64,000 bases of DNA, taken from contig FN649744.1 in NCBI GenBank assembly GCA_000310025.1, forward strand, positions 2,692,377 to 2,756,376. The letters run 5' to 3'. Source of the stretch: Ectocarpus siliculosus (Eukaryota; Sar; Phaeophyceae; Ectocarpales; Ectocarpaceae). Under the pieces are notes generated by a model. That model was not told where the DNA came from. It did no database searches and saw only the letters and a list, made by a program, of their open reading frames with translations. Of the stretch, positions 44,021 to 54,385 are shown one piece after another; the first letter of the stretch is position 1, and each line of letters opens with the position of its first letter. The position numbers and the translations under genes are program-made.

Positions 44021-46175
44021 ATGGGTCTCGCGCTTAGCCTTCTTCAGGGTGGTATCTTGCTGGCGTACATGGTGTTCACCGTGGTAAAGGTGAGCGAGCT
44101 CGAAGAAGGATGGAAACACACACTGCTAGAATCTGCTACAATGTACCGGTATTAATAACGTGTCGAACCGATTCAGCGTACAGCGTGGTGGTTGAAGGCG
44201 GCGGGGAGGTTGACGCGTGACACACCACCCCTTCCTTTGTGACACACCACCGCTTGGCCACAACGTGCCTCAACATTTGGCTCGCTACAACACGCACATG
44301 TAATGTAAAACACTGCTGTTTGTAATTTTGTTTTTAGGCATGTCTATGCGACAGCAGTCTCTCGCCTTATGCACCGGTCGCCGCGAGACCCGAAACATCA
44401 TCATCCGTGTCCCGCGCGGCGGCACCTCCGCAAGAGAGAGAGTCTTCGAGATCAAACGGTAGAGGTAGAGAAGACGCGCAACGTTACAGGCTCTACGGCC
44501 GGATAGTGACCAGCTGCTGTTGAGCATTGAACATATGATTCCGTCTCTCATTTGCTGAAGTGCATGTAGACGGCGAAACTTTTGGGAGTGTGGGTGTCGT
44601 TTCGTCCTCGTTGACAGGACGATACATATGTAAGCCGATTGTCGCAGATTCGCGTATGATACCGCATCCCCTGGACCGGCCTTCACAGCTGGAATACTCC
44701 ACGACGAAGAGGACGCCAGAAAGAAAATGATGGGTACATACGCGTACCACATTGAAAATACGTTTGTAAACTGAGGGAGATTGCATGCCCTACGACTAAA
44801 AAAGGGTGCCGTATGTACGCCCGACCAGTTCCTAACACATATCCTCTGCACCTTCCCAACATAACATATATGAGGCACACAAGACAGCTACCAAACTGTC
44901 TTGTTGAGCCTGTTACCCGCAGGGGAGATGTCCCTATATGCTTTCTGGGAAATCGTAGACATACAGGTACTTTCTGACGCTATGAATCCATTGCTAATCT
45001 GTCGAAGACTTTTTTCTATGATAGAGATGGTTTCGTTGTGTCATATTAAGAAAAATAAAAAAATGATGGGTGTTTGGGAACCTTCGACGAGACGGTTCCA
45101 GCGCCGCCCTTTTTTAAATCTGTCACGGCTGTTTTGCTGCACCAATCGAGACTGGATAGTCGGGGGTGTGGTATGCTAAACACATACCTTGTCCGACCTT
45201 TAGGAGTCTACAAGTACAGATGTCACGACGTCTACAATTGAATGCATACAGCGTATGGCAGTCTTTGACTACTGTACGGTACATGTCTTAGCATTTTTAG
45301 AGACGGTTCAAAACACAAAAAGTACGTTTGTACCAGTGGTGCGCATGCGTTACGTCGAAGAAAACACCTTCTGCAGATAGTAATCCATCTCTAACAGCAG
45401 TTGAGGCGACTTGCTGGATATGTACTGGCTTCACGAACACCCGAATGTATCCTCGAAATACATATTCGTCTTTCGTCTCGCCTTTTTTCACCTTGGCTCC
45501 CGTCTCTCTCCTCTGTGTTCAATTATTTTTTTCGTGTATGTATGGTATGTGTGCGCTCGTTTGTCGTGGGTTCACTCAGGCCGTCCTTCCTCGATCGTTC
45601 AAGGCTCCGCGGGTCGGGCACACCACTCTCGCGGTGACCATGCTCGCCGCCGCTCACGTGATGGGTCTCCCCTTCTTCCTCGACAAGCTGAATCAAGCGC
45701 ATGCTTACGGTGAGTAGAGAGCTTGTAGGCCTGAAGCTTCGCCACTGGCCCAGATGGGCAAGTCATCCCAAACAAGCATCCTCAAGACGATAGCGTTGTC
45801 GACCGTGCTGTTGTTGCCACAGCCTCTGTTTCTCACCGTCTCGGTGAGTAGAGCATGTGTAGGCCTAAAGCTTCGCCATTGGCCCATATGGGCAAGTCAT
45901 CCCGAACAAGCATCCTCAAGACGATAGCGTTGTCGACCGTGTGCCGTTGTTGCAACAGCCTCTGTTTCTCACCGCCTCGGTGAGTAGAGCATGTGTAGGC
46001 CTAAAGCTTCGCCACTGGTCATGGTAACTTATCCCGAACAAGCTTCGTCCTCAAGACCTTGACGTCATCGACCGTGCTCTTATTCTCTCCGTCTTCCTGT
46101 CTCCTCTTTGCTCGTGTGACTTCTCGGGGTTGTGTGTTGTGTCTGCTGCCATGGCCGCTGCTTCTCCGCTGCTTC

Positions 46176-46214
<39 letters not shown>

Positions 46215-49200
46215 ACTTGCTTAAATACTACCGCTCCTTTGTCAACCTGTTTGTAGGTCAACTCAAAAGCGTCGACCTGAGGAGTGGGTGTAACGATGAT
46301 TTCCTGCATTCCTGCCAAGGGGCTCAGGTCTGTGTCCTGAGGTCACCATAGCTCCCACGTTTCCGACCATGGTACAGTCGGCACCCGTGCCATGTACCAT
46401 GTATTCCGCCTGTGAAATCGAACTTTGCGTCACAGCCAAACGTTGCTAATGCAGCCGCTGCAAGATCAAATGTACAGGCAATAATGAAGGCTTCTTATTT
46501 GTTTTTCGGCGCCAAGACGTGAAAAATCGCACAACAGAGTGAGGGTGTTCAGTTTTGTTGTTTTTGTGTCTTTCGTGGTTTGTGATTTTCGTTCTTGGGG
46601 AGGTCATGTGGACACGGCAAATAGCTCTCCTACTGTTTTGACTCATGTCGCTGATCTTGAGGGGGCATTGTATCGTGTACCACGTTGTAGCTCCTACTGC
46701 CTCGTCGGTCAAAAGCTGATTGATCCCTCTTATTAAACCTTCTCGCGAGATACACTTGCTGACACTAGCGGTGGAGCCACTGACGCCGCTCTACAGTTAT
46801 GGCACCGAATGACCTCCTCGTCGTCGCATCATCGCTGCTGCTGCTGCTTGTGCTGCTGCTGCTGCTGTATTTCTTTGCGCGTGTACTGCAAGGTGGTGTA
46901 CCGCGCCTCCTCGGTGCTGTTCCTGTACTTCGTCCTCATGGCCACGGCCGGAGGAGCGGTGCACTACATCTACGCCAAGTGAGTGCAGTTCGCAGTACCA
47001 CCGTGATACTGCTGTACTGCCGCAACTCCAACCCGACGGGGGAAGTCCAGTGCAGCTTCCAAGTTGGCCGCTCCATTACAACTGCTGTCTCCCTGTGGCG
47101 TATTGATCTGATTCGGTACTGTCCGGAGCGTGCCCCGTGTAAATTTGCTTCTTGAATCCGGCACAGCAGCAGCGGGATGTACTCAAATGATGCCGCGTGG
47201 TATATGACATATACCGTTTGTGTATCCATAGCAGGTGGCTTCTCGATAGTGCTATTACACTTTCAGTCAACCAAGACCCTTCACCTGCCTCACCTTCCAA
47301 TCCGCCCCCCTCTCTCCTGCTGTCTGCACTGGGCGACATCGCCGTTGTACTGATGAAAAAAAATAACACGGGAAAACTCCCTGTTAAAACAAACAGCCTC
47401 TGGCCTCTCAAGTTTTTGGCTGTGGCTGGAGGCGTGGGTGGCATGCTTTTCCTTCCGGACCCTGCCTTGTTTGGCGTCTACGCGGAGGTTGCGAGAGTAC
47501 TGTCTCTCGTGTGGATGCTTTTCCAGGTACGGTGCAGAGTCGAGTCAGGCTACTTCGTTGTTGTGGCTTGGGCATCCCACTGCCTTTAACGCCATAACTT
47601 AGCTATCCCTCGCTGTTACAATTGTCGCCTTGTGACCAGTTTGACGCGGTAAGGCAATTGTTCGACAACCATGCGGGTGCTGCCATACGTCAGGGTTCCA
47701 ATGTTTAGATAACCATGCGGTGCTGCCGTACGTCAGGGTTCCAATGGTCTCCTGTTGTATGTGTCCACAGCAGTTGCTGCTGATGACTGTATGACAAACG
47801 TCTCGTCGACCCCCCCCCCCCCCCCCACCGCCTACCTTCCTTGACCCCCCTCCCTGGCCTTCGCTTGTTCGTTTTTGTTGTGTGCTCGTGATTTGGCGAT
47901 TTTACGTTACCTTTTGCAGGGATTCCTGGTCCTAGACTTCGCGCACGACGTACACGACGCCATCGGCGCTAAGGTTGGTTGGTGGTGTTGGCGTGGGATG
48001 ACATAAACATTGTATTTTGTGGGCGTGTGGTCGTGTTGTGTCAGCTAGTTGTCATGCGCCACACCTGGTTATTTTCTGTTGTGCGCCCTCCCCCCCCCCA
48101 GCACCGCCTCGAGGAGAAACTCGATCTGAGCACCCCCAACACAAGAATTGACATGGCATCGATTGCTCCGGCTTGAAACGGACGCGAAGTCAACCGCCCG
48201 NNNNNNNNNNNNNNNNNNNNNNNNNNNNNNNNNNNNNNNNNNNNNNNNNNNNNNNNNNNNNNNNNNNNNNNNNNNNNNNNNNNNNNNNNNNNNNNNNNNN
48301 CCCCCCCCCCCCCACCCCCCCCTCGAGGGAAACCCCGTTTGGGCCCCCCCCAACCCAAAAATTCACAGGCCATGGATTGCTCCGGCTTAAAACGGACGGA
48401 AATTCACCCCCCCCCTTTGGTTAAGGGGGCCCACCCACGGGGTCCCCCCGTCCCAACCCCGGCCTTTGCCCAACCCCCCCCTTTATTTTGGCCAGGGGCA
48501 GGACTGTTTTGGCAGCCCCCCCCCCCCCCCGCACACACACGAAGAGAGAAGAGACACTTTGCCGTTCCGTCTCCGCCTCCAATCGTGCACCGCAGGCGGA
48601 AGAACAAGACTCGATTTCCGGCTCCTCGAGCTCCATCTGTTCCTCCTGGTGGCGAATCCTGTATCTGGTGCTGTCCGGTGCTTGCCTGGCGGCGACCGGC
48701 CTTGGACTCGCGACTCTCTTCACGGTGAGCTATCTGTCTACTGTAGCTCTGCTGTGAAAGTTCCTCTACCCAGACTTTTCCTGGTGGGCGGCTCGAGGGG
48801 GTTGGTTTCCTTTTTTCTTTTTTCTCGTGGGCTTTGGCCAATGTTAAGTTGCTTGACTTTTTCCTTTCCTCTTGTATTTTAGCTGTGAGCCCTCGTCCTG
48901 GTGATGATATCGGTGGGTTTGTTATTCGCGCCCAAAGCTGCGCTTGTATGGGGGAACCGCGGCCGTCTGTCTGTTCACCCGTATAAAAATAGAAAAAAAC
49001 GGTTTGGCGACGGCGGTGCCCCTAACTCCCTGGGAACCTCCTCTCCTTCGCCAGGGACACGTGGGGTGCACCCTGGGCGCCTCGCTGGCGGGCATCACGC
49101 TCGCGGTCGGGGTGGTGACCACCGTGCTCAGCCTCGTGGAGAGCGTCGGCATCGGCCTGCTTCCCCCGTCCATCCTCTTCGCGCACAGCACCTTCCTCTG

Positions 49201-51199
49201 CTGGTACGCCATGTCGAGCCACCCGGACCAGGCCTGCAACCCCTACGCCGCGGACGACGTTCCCTCCGCCAGCGGGAAGGGCGTCGGCGTGGTGATTTCC
49301 CTCGCCATCTTGGTGGCGACGGTGGCCTGGATAAACGTGGCACGGAGAGAAAGTACGTGCGCTCGTCTGCATGTGTGTGTTTTCCCTGTTGTTGCTGTGA
49401 GGTTTTCTCATGAGTGGGGTGTGTTGGGGATGTGTGGTAGATACTGTACGGGAAATATTACAAAGGAGTTGTTTCGCTGTACGGGAAAGAATGCAAAGTA
49501 GTTGTATCGGGAGCCTGAACAACTGTCCAGAGGAAGCGAGAGACAGCAGCCCCCTTGTTGGTCACATCGAACTACATCTGGGTGGGGGGGGGGGGGGGGG
49601 TTGCGACGAGCGAGTCCGACATGGCGTGGTCTCTTTTCCTCTCTCTCTCACTCTGCGATTGTGACCTCTTGGGAACTCCTGCCATCCAGCTGCTGACGTC
49701 ACCCTTACGCGTGAGTGATCTTGTTCTTTGTGGCGTTCTCGCTAGTGGGTGGCGAGGCAGAAAAGACGGGGCATCTTATCTATATGTCTACCAAGTCTCG
49801 CCCGGAACATGGCAGCACAACAGCTCTCTCGCCGTGTACGCGATACCGATTCAATCGAACATCGCAACGACTGGTGTCGTGCGTTGGGGAGTATGCCCCG
49901 AACCGGTCAACCAACGGCTCAGGCCGAAACCTCCTTGATGGGACCCCTCCCCCCCCCCCCCCTCAAACGCAAAAATGATTACGAGCCTCTGGTTCATGCT
50001 TGTAAATCGCAGCCTGGGCCGGGGAAAACCCGGCATATCGCGCCGTCCCGGCATTGTAAGGGTGCGAGGTCTGTGGTATAACGATGTGGTTATACGAGTG
50101 CCCTCACCCCCCCCCGTCTCCTGCTTAAGGTTCTCGAGCTGTTCGGCGTGGAGGGCGAGGAGAGCGTTTCGTTGCTGTCCGCGTCGGGCAGACCCAACAT
50201 CAACAACGACGACACGGCGGAGGGGGGTGGCGGGGAAGACGCGATCGAGTCGCGACCCTCCCGGGTGTTCTTCTGCGCCGCGATGGCCTCCGCGAGCTGC
50301 TTCGCCGCCATGGCCATGACCTCCTGGGCTCGCACGGACGGGTGAGAGGGGCATGAACGTCGTTTTTTTTTTTTTCTACGTCAGTGTGTATGTTTGTGTG
50401 ATGTTTTTTTAGCATCGACCGCGCTAACCGGGTGACCGATGAAAATGTTTCAGTCTCAGCGCGGTTGAAAACACCAAACACTTGTAAATGCGGGACCCCG
50501 TGAGCATGTGTATGTGTGTTTTCATTATTAGCATCGACCGCGCTGCACCCGGCTGACCAATGAAAACTTTTCAGTCTTGTGTTAACGCTTTGTAACCAAA
50601 GGTTTCTACTACCGATAGGGAGGGGAAGCAGGAGTTGGTGTGCGTGAGTGGAGGTCGTCTGGTGCCATCTCCTGCGGTTTGGTGTGTTTTGAGCCCAGAC
50701 TACCGCGCTGACGTGCAGCAGCGCACTAGCTTGGAGTGCACGTAGCTAATTTCTTGTTGAGGGTGTGAAACAAGAGAGTTTCGGTGGCACTGGGTCGAAT
50801 AGCACCCATTTAGATAAGAGTACTCGCAGCCATTTTGCCTGTAGCCTGCATCATCACGTGGGCGCGTGGGTTGCGGTCCCTTTGATGCGAAAAACAGCTC
50901 GTCGTGATGTGTAATGTTGATGTTGTGCGGTGTGGTGTCTTGGCCACGATTTGTGGTCGGCAGTTTTTGTTTTTTCTCCGTTTGGCACCCGTTTTTCCGA
51001 TAAGACAAATGTAAAGCTGTCAGACGGTCCATTCTTGCGCGGCTCCCGCAGGTCGTTCCCGAAACTTACAAGAGACGCCCACTAGGGCGTGTTACCAGAC
51101 CTTTTTTTGTCCGCCAAGCCCTCCCTCCGTTGGTGGCGAATACACCACGAGAGAGCACAGAGTCATTTTCTTGCTGTCATTTCCCTCTTTTTTTTGTTT

Positions 51200-51233
<34 letters not shown>

Positions 51234-52158
51234 AGATCTCCGGAATCGTTCGGTACCTCGATCACTCCGTTGGAGAGCGTGTGGCTGAAGGTGGCCAGCC
51301 AGTGGGTCTGCCTCCTCTTGCAGGTGCGTTTCGGAGCAGGCGTTTTTCGTTCGGGGGGGGGGGGGAGGGTTGGGCAGCGCAGCGGTGGTTTCGGCACCGC
51401 AGCTCGTGAGAAGTGATGCCTGCCGTTCCCCCTCGGCGCGGGGTGGCGTGTTTTTTTGGGGTGTTGTTACAAAGTGGAGCGGCCGCAGGAAAACATGTGA
51501 AAGTTCCTTTTTCGAAACCATGGAATTCAAGTCGACGGAACGGAAGAGATGCGGTTATGTTGTTGAAGAACCGGCGGGAAACGAAACTGCAACACGCTTT
51601 CGTGCTGGGGAACGATAGTCCGACACGCACGTATTGTTTCGCATCTGCTGTCGTGCCCGCGGGGCAGTCGCTGCAAGCGTCGCTTCCCCCTGTGGTCGGA
51701 CAACCTTGCGGAACGCCGCCTTACCGCCCGCGAAATATGCATTTGTGCCATCCGCTGGCGCCAAGCTGATGGCGCGTTGTTTGCCGGCGGTTGCTCAGGG
51801 ATAGGCGAGAACCCTTCTCCCTCGCGCAAGTTGCTTCTCCTTTGCATGTTTTTTCGGCCACCGCCTCCACGGAACGTCGCAGTGTACCTCTCGACGTTTG
51901 CAGGATAAAGAAAAGTGAATGGCCAATCGGGTGTACCATGTGGTGTTCGCTCCGTTGCATGTGTTGGCGAGGCTGCGCTCTGCACTGCAGCGTGTTCTTA
52001 ACGCTCTGAATGTCTCAAGCGAGTATCTTTTCAGCTTTCTGCCTGTGATGCCCCCCCTACCTCTGTGCCGATCTGTGTCTTTGGAAATCCCACAGATGCG
52101 GGTGCTATGGGTGACCTACCGAGAGAACAAGGAGAGCTCGTCGTACCGGAGCTTCTAG
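44021..52158 (+). CDS. SERINC/TMS1 family multi-pass membrane protein (>=11 exons)
   Basis: SERINC proteins are polytopic membrane proteins linked to serine-containing lipid supply and membrane lipid order. Exons are 44021-44089, 45580-45709, 46257-46327, 46893-46978, 47235-47526, 47920-47973, 48596-48724, 49055-49352, 50130-50341, 51236-51323 and 52096-52158. All junctions match in phase except 49352/50130, where a small exon or a base error must lie (CTGCTGACGTCACCCTTACGC at 49690-49710 is a candidate). Family marks are HSCQGAQVVYRASS (cf. human GYKAVYR), NSLWPLKFLAVAGG (cf. NGFWFFKF), GFLVLDFAHDVHDAIG (cf. LVLLVDFAHSWN), STFLCWYAMSSHPDQACNP (cf. TWSAMSNEPDRSCNP) and SVWLKVASQWVCLLL. The total is about 497 aa with roughly ten membrane segments. 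The usual Cys-rich N-terminus is shortened. A scaffold gap lies in intron 6. Confidence 0.88.
45710..46085 (+). repeat. Three ~135-bp tandem repeats beginning at a splice donor
   Basis: Copies start at 45710, 45844 and 45980, each with GTGAGTAGAG and then GTAGGCCTGAAGCTTCGCCA or a variant, CAAGCATCCTCAAGACGATA and GTTGTCGACCGTG. The first copy begins at the true donor of SERINC exon 2, so each repeat carries a duplicate of that splice donor. Confidence 0.85.
46180..46214 (+). repeat. (CTG)n repeat near a splice acceptor
   Basis: About eleven CTG units lie about 40 bp before the acceptor of SERINC exon 3 (exon starts 46257). A second CTG-rich tract at 46832-46868 lies 24 bp before the acceptor of exon 4. 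Confidence 0.8.
47669..47749. repeat. Two ~40-bp tandem copies
   Basis: AACCATGCGG, GTGCTGCC and TACGTCAGGGTTCCAATG recur twice in intron 5 of the SERINC gene. Confidence 0.8.
48201..48300. other. Scaffold gap (100 N) with duplicated flanks
   Basis: Exactly 100 N in SERINC intron 6. The left flank (48107-48200) and the right flank (48311-48410) are the same sequence: both hold CCTCGAGG, GATTGCTCCGGCTT and AAACGGACG in the same order and spacing. The right version is full of base changes towards C and A homopolymers. It looks like low-quality read ends rather than a real repeat. Confidence 0.95.
49975..50115 (+). repeat. Dispersed repeat family A copy flanked by poly(C)
   Basis: It contains GGTTCATGCTTGTAAATCGC, AGCCTGGGCCGGGGAAAACC, a degenerate form of the GGTCTAACG block, and ends ACGAGTGCCCTCACCCCC. 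The long 5' part is shared with the copy at 62715-62855. It ends close to the acceptor for the SERINC exon at 50130. Confidence 0.65.
50410..50485 (+). repeat. Dispersed repeat family D copy
   Basis: TAGCATCGACCGCGCTAACC, GGTGACCGATGAAAATG and TTTCAGTC match the copies at 37391 and 37504. It lies in an intron of SERINC. Confidence 0.75.
50529..50595 (+). repeat. Dispersed repeat family D copy
   Basis: TAGCATCGACCGCGCTGC, CGGCTGACCAATGAAAAC and TTTCAGTCTTG form a second copy 45 bp after the previous one. The paired arrangement repeats that of 37391/37504. Confidence 0.75.
51200..51235 (+). repeat. (CT)n microsatellite serving as polypyrimidine tract
   Basis: About fifteen CT units run directly into GCCAG, the acceptor of the SERINC exon that starts at 51236. 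The microsatellite is therefore the polypyrimidine tract of this intron. Confidence 0.85.
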
Positions 52159-54385
52159 AAAACGAAACAAAAAAAATGGAGAATGGGGGCTTGCATTTGT
52201 CCACCACGTCTTGTCAATGGCTGCTGTTTGCATTGGGATATAAACACGCGGGAGTATGCATGCTGTCTTGGCTGACGACCCCGTAACGTGGCCGCGTTGT
52301 TGTGCTTCGCCTGGGCTGTGCTCGCGGCATGCGGTGCGGGGGTGGTATTGCTCGCACGCCTTCCTTCGACGGCACCCATTGTTGTGTGGCCCTGGTCAGG
52401 AAAGAGAAGGCGGATCTGTCCTCTACGGCTAGTAAGTCCCGGTGTCTTTTTCGGGGGCAACTCATGCAGTAGCAAGAGCGAATCCTACGTTGTTATTTCG
52501 GTACCGGCTGGGCGCAAGCGGCGTGATTTCAGGCTCACCCTCTGGCGGTAGGCAGCTAGCAGCTACGGATTTTGCGAGTTGCTGTTATTCTTAGAAGGAA
52601 GAGTGGGCACTTCTTATGGGCGTACGTAACGTACCTGCGTAAGCACGTGAGGCTCGATCGTGTCCGCGGCGCGAGGTTCACCGTTCGCAAGAGTCCGCTA
52701 GCAAGCAAGCCTGCGCAGTGTGCAAAGGAGTGCTTTCTCCACTGGCTTGTCAGCAGTGGCCGGTATTCCGTCTGCTCATGTATTATATTCAGTTTCAGAT
52801 TCGATGTGTAGTGTTCTGCTACCTGGTAGGTGGGACCGGATTCTAGGGGGCACGGTGGATGCAAAGTAATCGCGGTAGGGTACCCTGCCTTGTCTGGTGT
52901 TTACTACGAGTATCCGCGTGTCTCTAAAAAACTCCGTGTTTTGTAGGGCAGCAGAACGGCCAGTTTTGCGTCGGTGTTGTATTGCATTTGGTTTCTGTTC
53001 AACAGCAGCGGTTTTTTAGAAAGTAAACATAACCTCACAGAAAGACTACCCGTTCGAGATATAACCTGAGTCGAAAGGGATGTGGTGAAGTCTTTTCTGT
53101 AAGTGGACTGAAACCGACTGGAGACTTGGCCTATTTTTTTTAGTTTGGTAAGCCTACCCTCGGTTTGTTGACAAAGAGAGTAGGATTGGTCAATGCTGCC
53201 CCAGGGCGACCTTGTGTCCCGTTTCGCTTGTAAATACCGCTAACACCAATGGTTACGGGATGATGGGGAGTTGGATCTCGTTTGTCTGCGAGATCATATT
53301 AAGTACAAGGCGGGGTGGAGAGAACAACAGATGATACGTGTTGAATGTTTCGATCGTTGAATTTTCTCTTGCTGGTGTTTGCACTTGCATACGAATGCAT
53401 ACATACGTGACGCGAGCCTGGGCTCACGAACGCTCCCTCGAACCGACAACAGCATTGGGTATCTTTCAAGAGCAAAAATATTAATCATGGGCCCGGAATC
53501 GTGTGTATTCGTTCCTTCGGGAGCCTGTTGCGCTCTGGCACTGCCGCCGCCGTGATCATCCCAAGCTTCTTGTGGCCTCAAATCCTATCTCGTAGGAACT
53601 ACTGTAGGGAAATCTTTGCTGTGTGGAATAGAGCACGACGCCCATCCGTTTCGCCTTGCCGATGGACTACTTGTTGTAACACGGACCGCGAGGGGCGCAC
53701 TTTCGCTGCCAAAGGCTCTCTCCTTCCCTCCCTCCCTCTCTCTCTGTCTGCCTCTCTCTATCTCGCTCTCCTCTAGATTCTAGATTCTGGTGTTCGTTGA
53801 TTCGTGGCTACACCAAAAGCTCCCCCTCACAGGAGGGCAGGAGGGATAGCGATCCCTGCGCTGTAGACAACAGAATATTGACACCACCACCACACAACCA
53901 TGCACCCACTGGTGTAGGTTTAGATCTACCGGGTAATGGTTGTGTACATAACATGCAGATAGATCCGATCTCTTGGGGAGCAGGTAGTAGTAGTAGTCTA
54001 TCTAGGTGTAAATCGCTCGACCGACCGGCGATTGACTACTGATGTACCAACCGATGTCAGGTGCCTCCACTGTTTTCATTAAGCAGCGAGGTGTGTCGAG
54101 TCAGAACCACCAACGATCGAGCGAAACGAAATGTTCATCATGACGATGAATAGTGTAGTCTACTGCTAGCGGCGTCTCGCGTGTTGTCAGTGAGATCCAC
54201 ACGGAGGTTGGGCTAGACTTTTTGACAAACAAGCAGTCAGTGCCGATGGCGGGTTCCGCGGTCAAGACGAATTGGGTCTCCCGCGGCGAAAAAAACTTTT
54301 TTCAAAAAAACGCTTTTGGTTCTAAGTCTAAAACGACGTTTCAGCGCATAGAAAAAAGAGAAATAAAAAAAAATCAGTTCGGATC
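52159..54385. other. Intergenic region between SERINC and the transposase-like gene
   Basis: I see no recognisable exon. The stretch holds a family C copy at 53025-53145, a CT-rich tract at 53725-53775 and an A-rich stretch near 54290-54375 with a hairpin, AGTTCGGATCATGCCGAACT. Confidence 0.6.
53025..53145 (-). repeat. Dispersed repeat family C copy
   Basis: The minus strand carries CATCCCTTTCGACTCAGG, a variant of TATCTCGAACGGGTAGTCTT and the adjacent blocks in the same order as the copies at 9170 and 61032. It is diverged. Confidence 0.65.

Noticed and set aside
48107-48176. SERINC exon reading HRLEEKLDLSTPNTRID
   Set aside because: It follows a good acceptor but runs into a stop, and the exon at 48596 joins 47973 in phase without it; it also lies in the duplicated gap flank.
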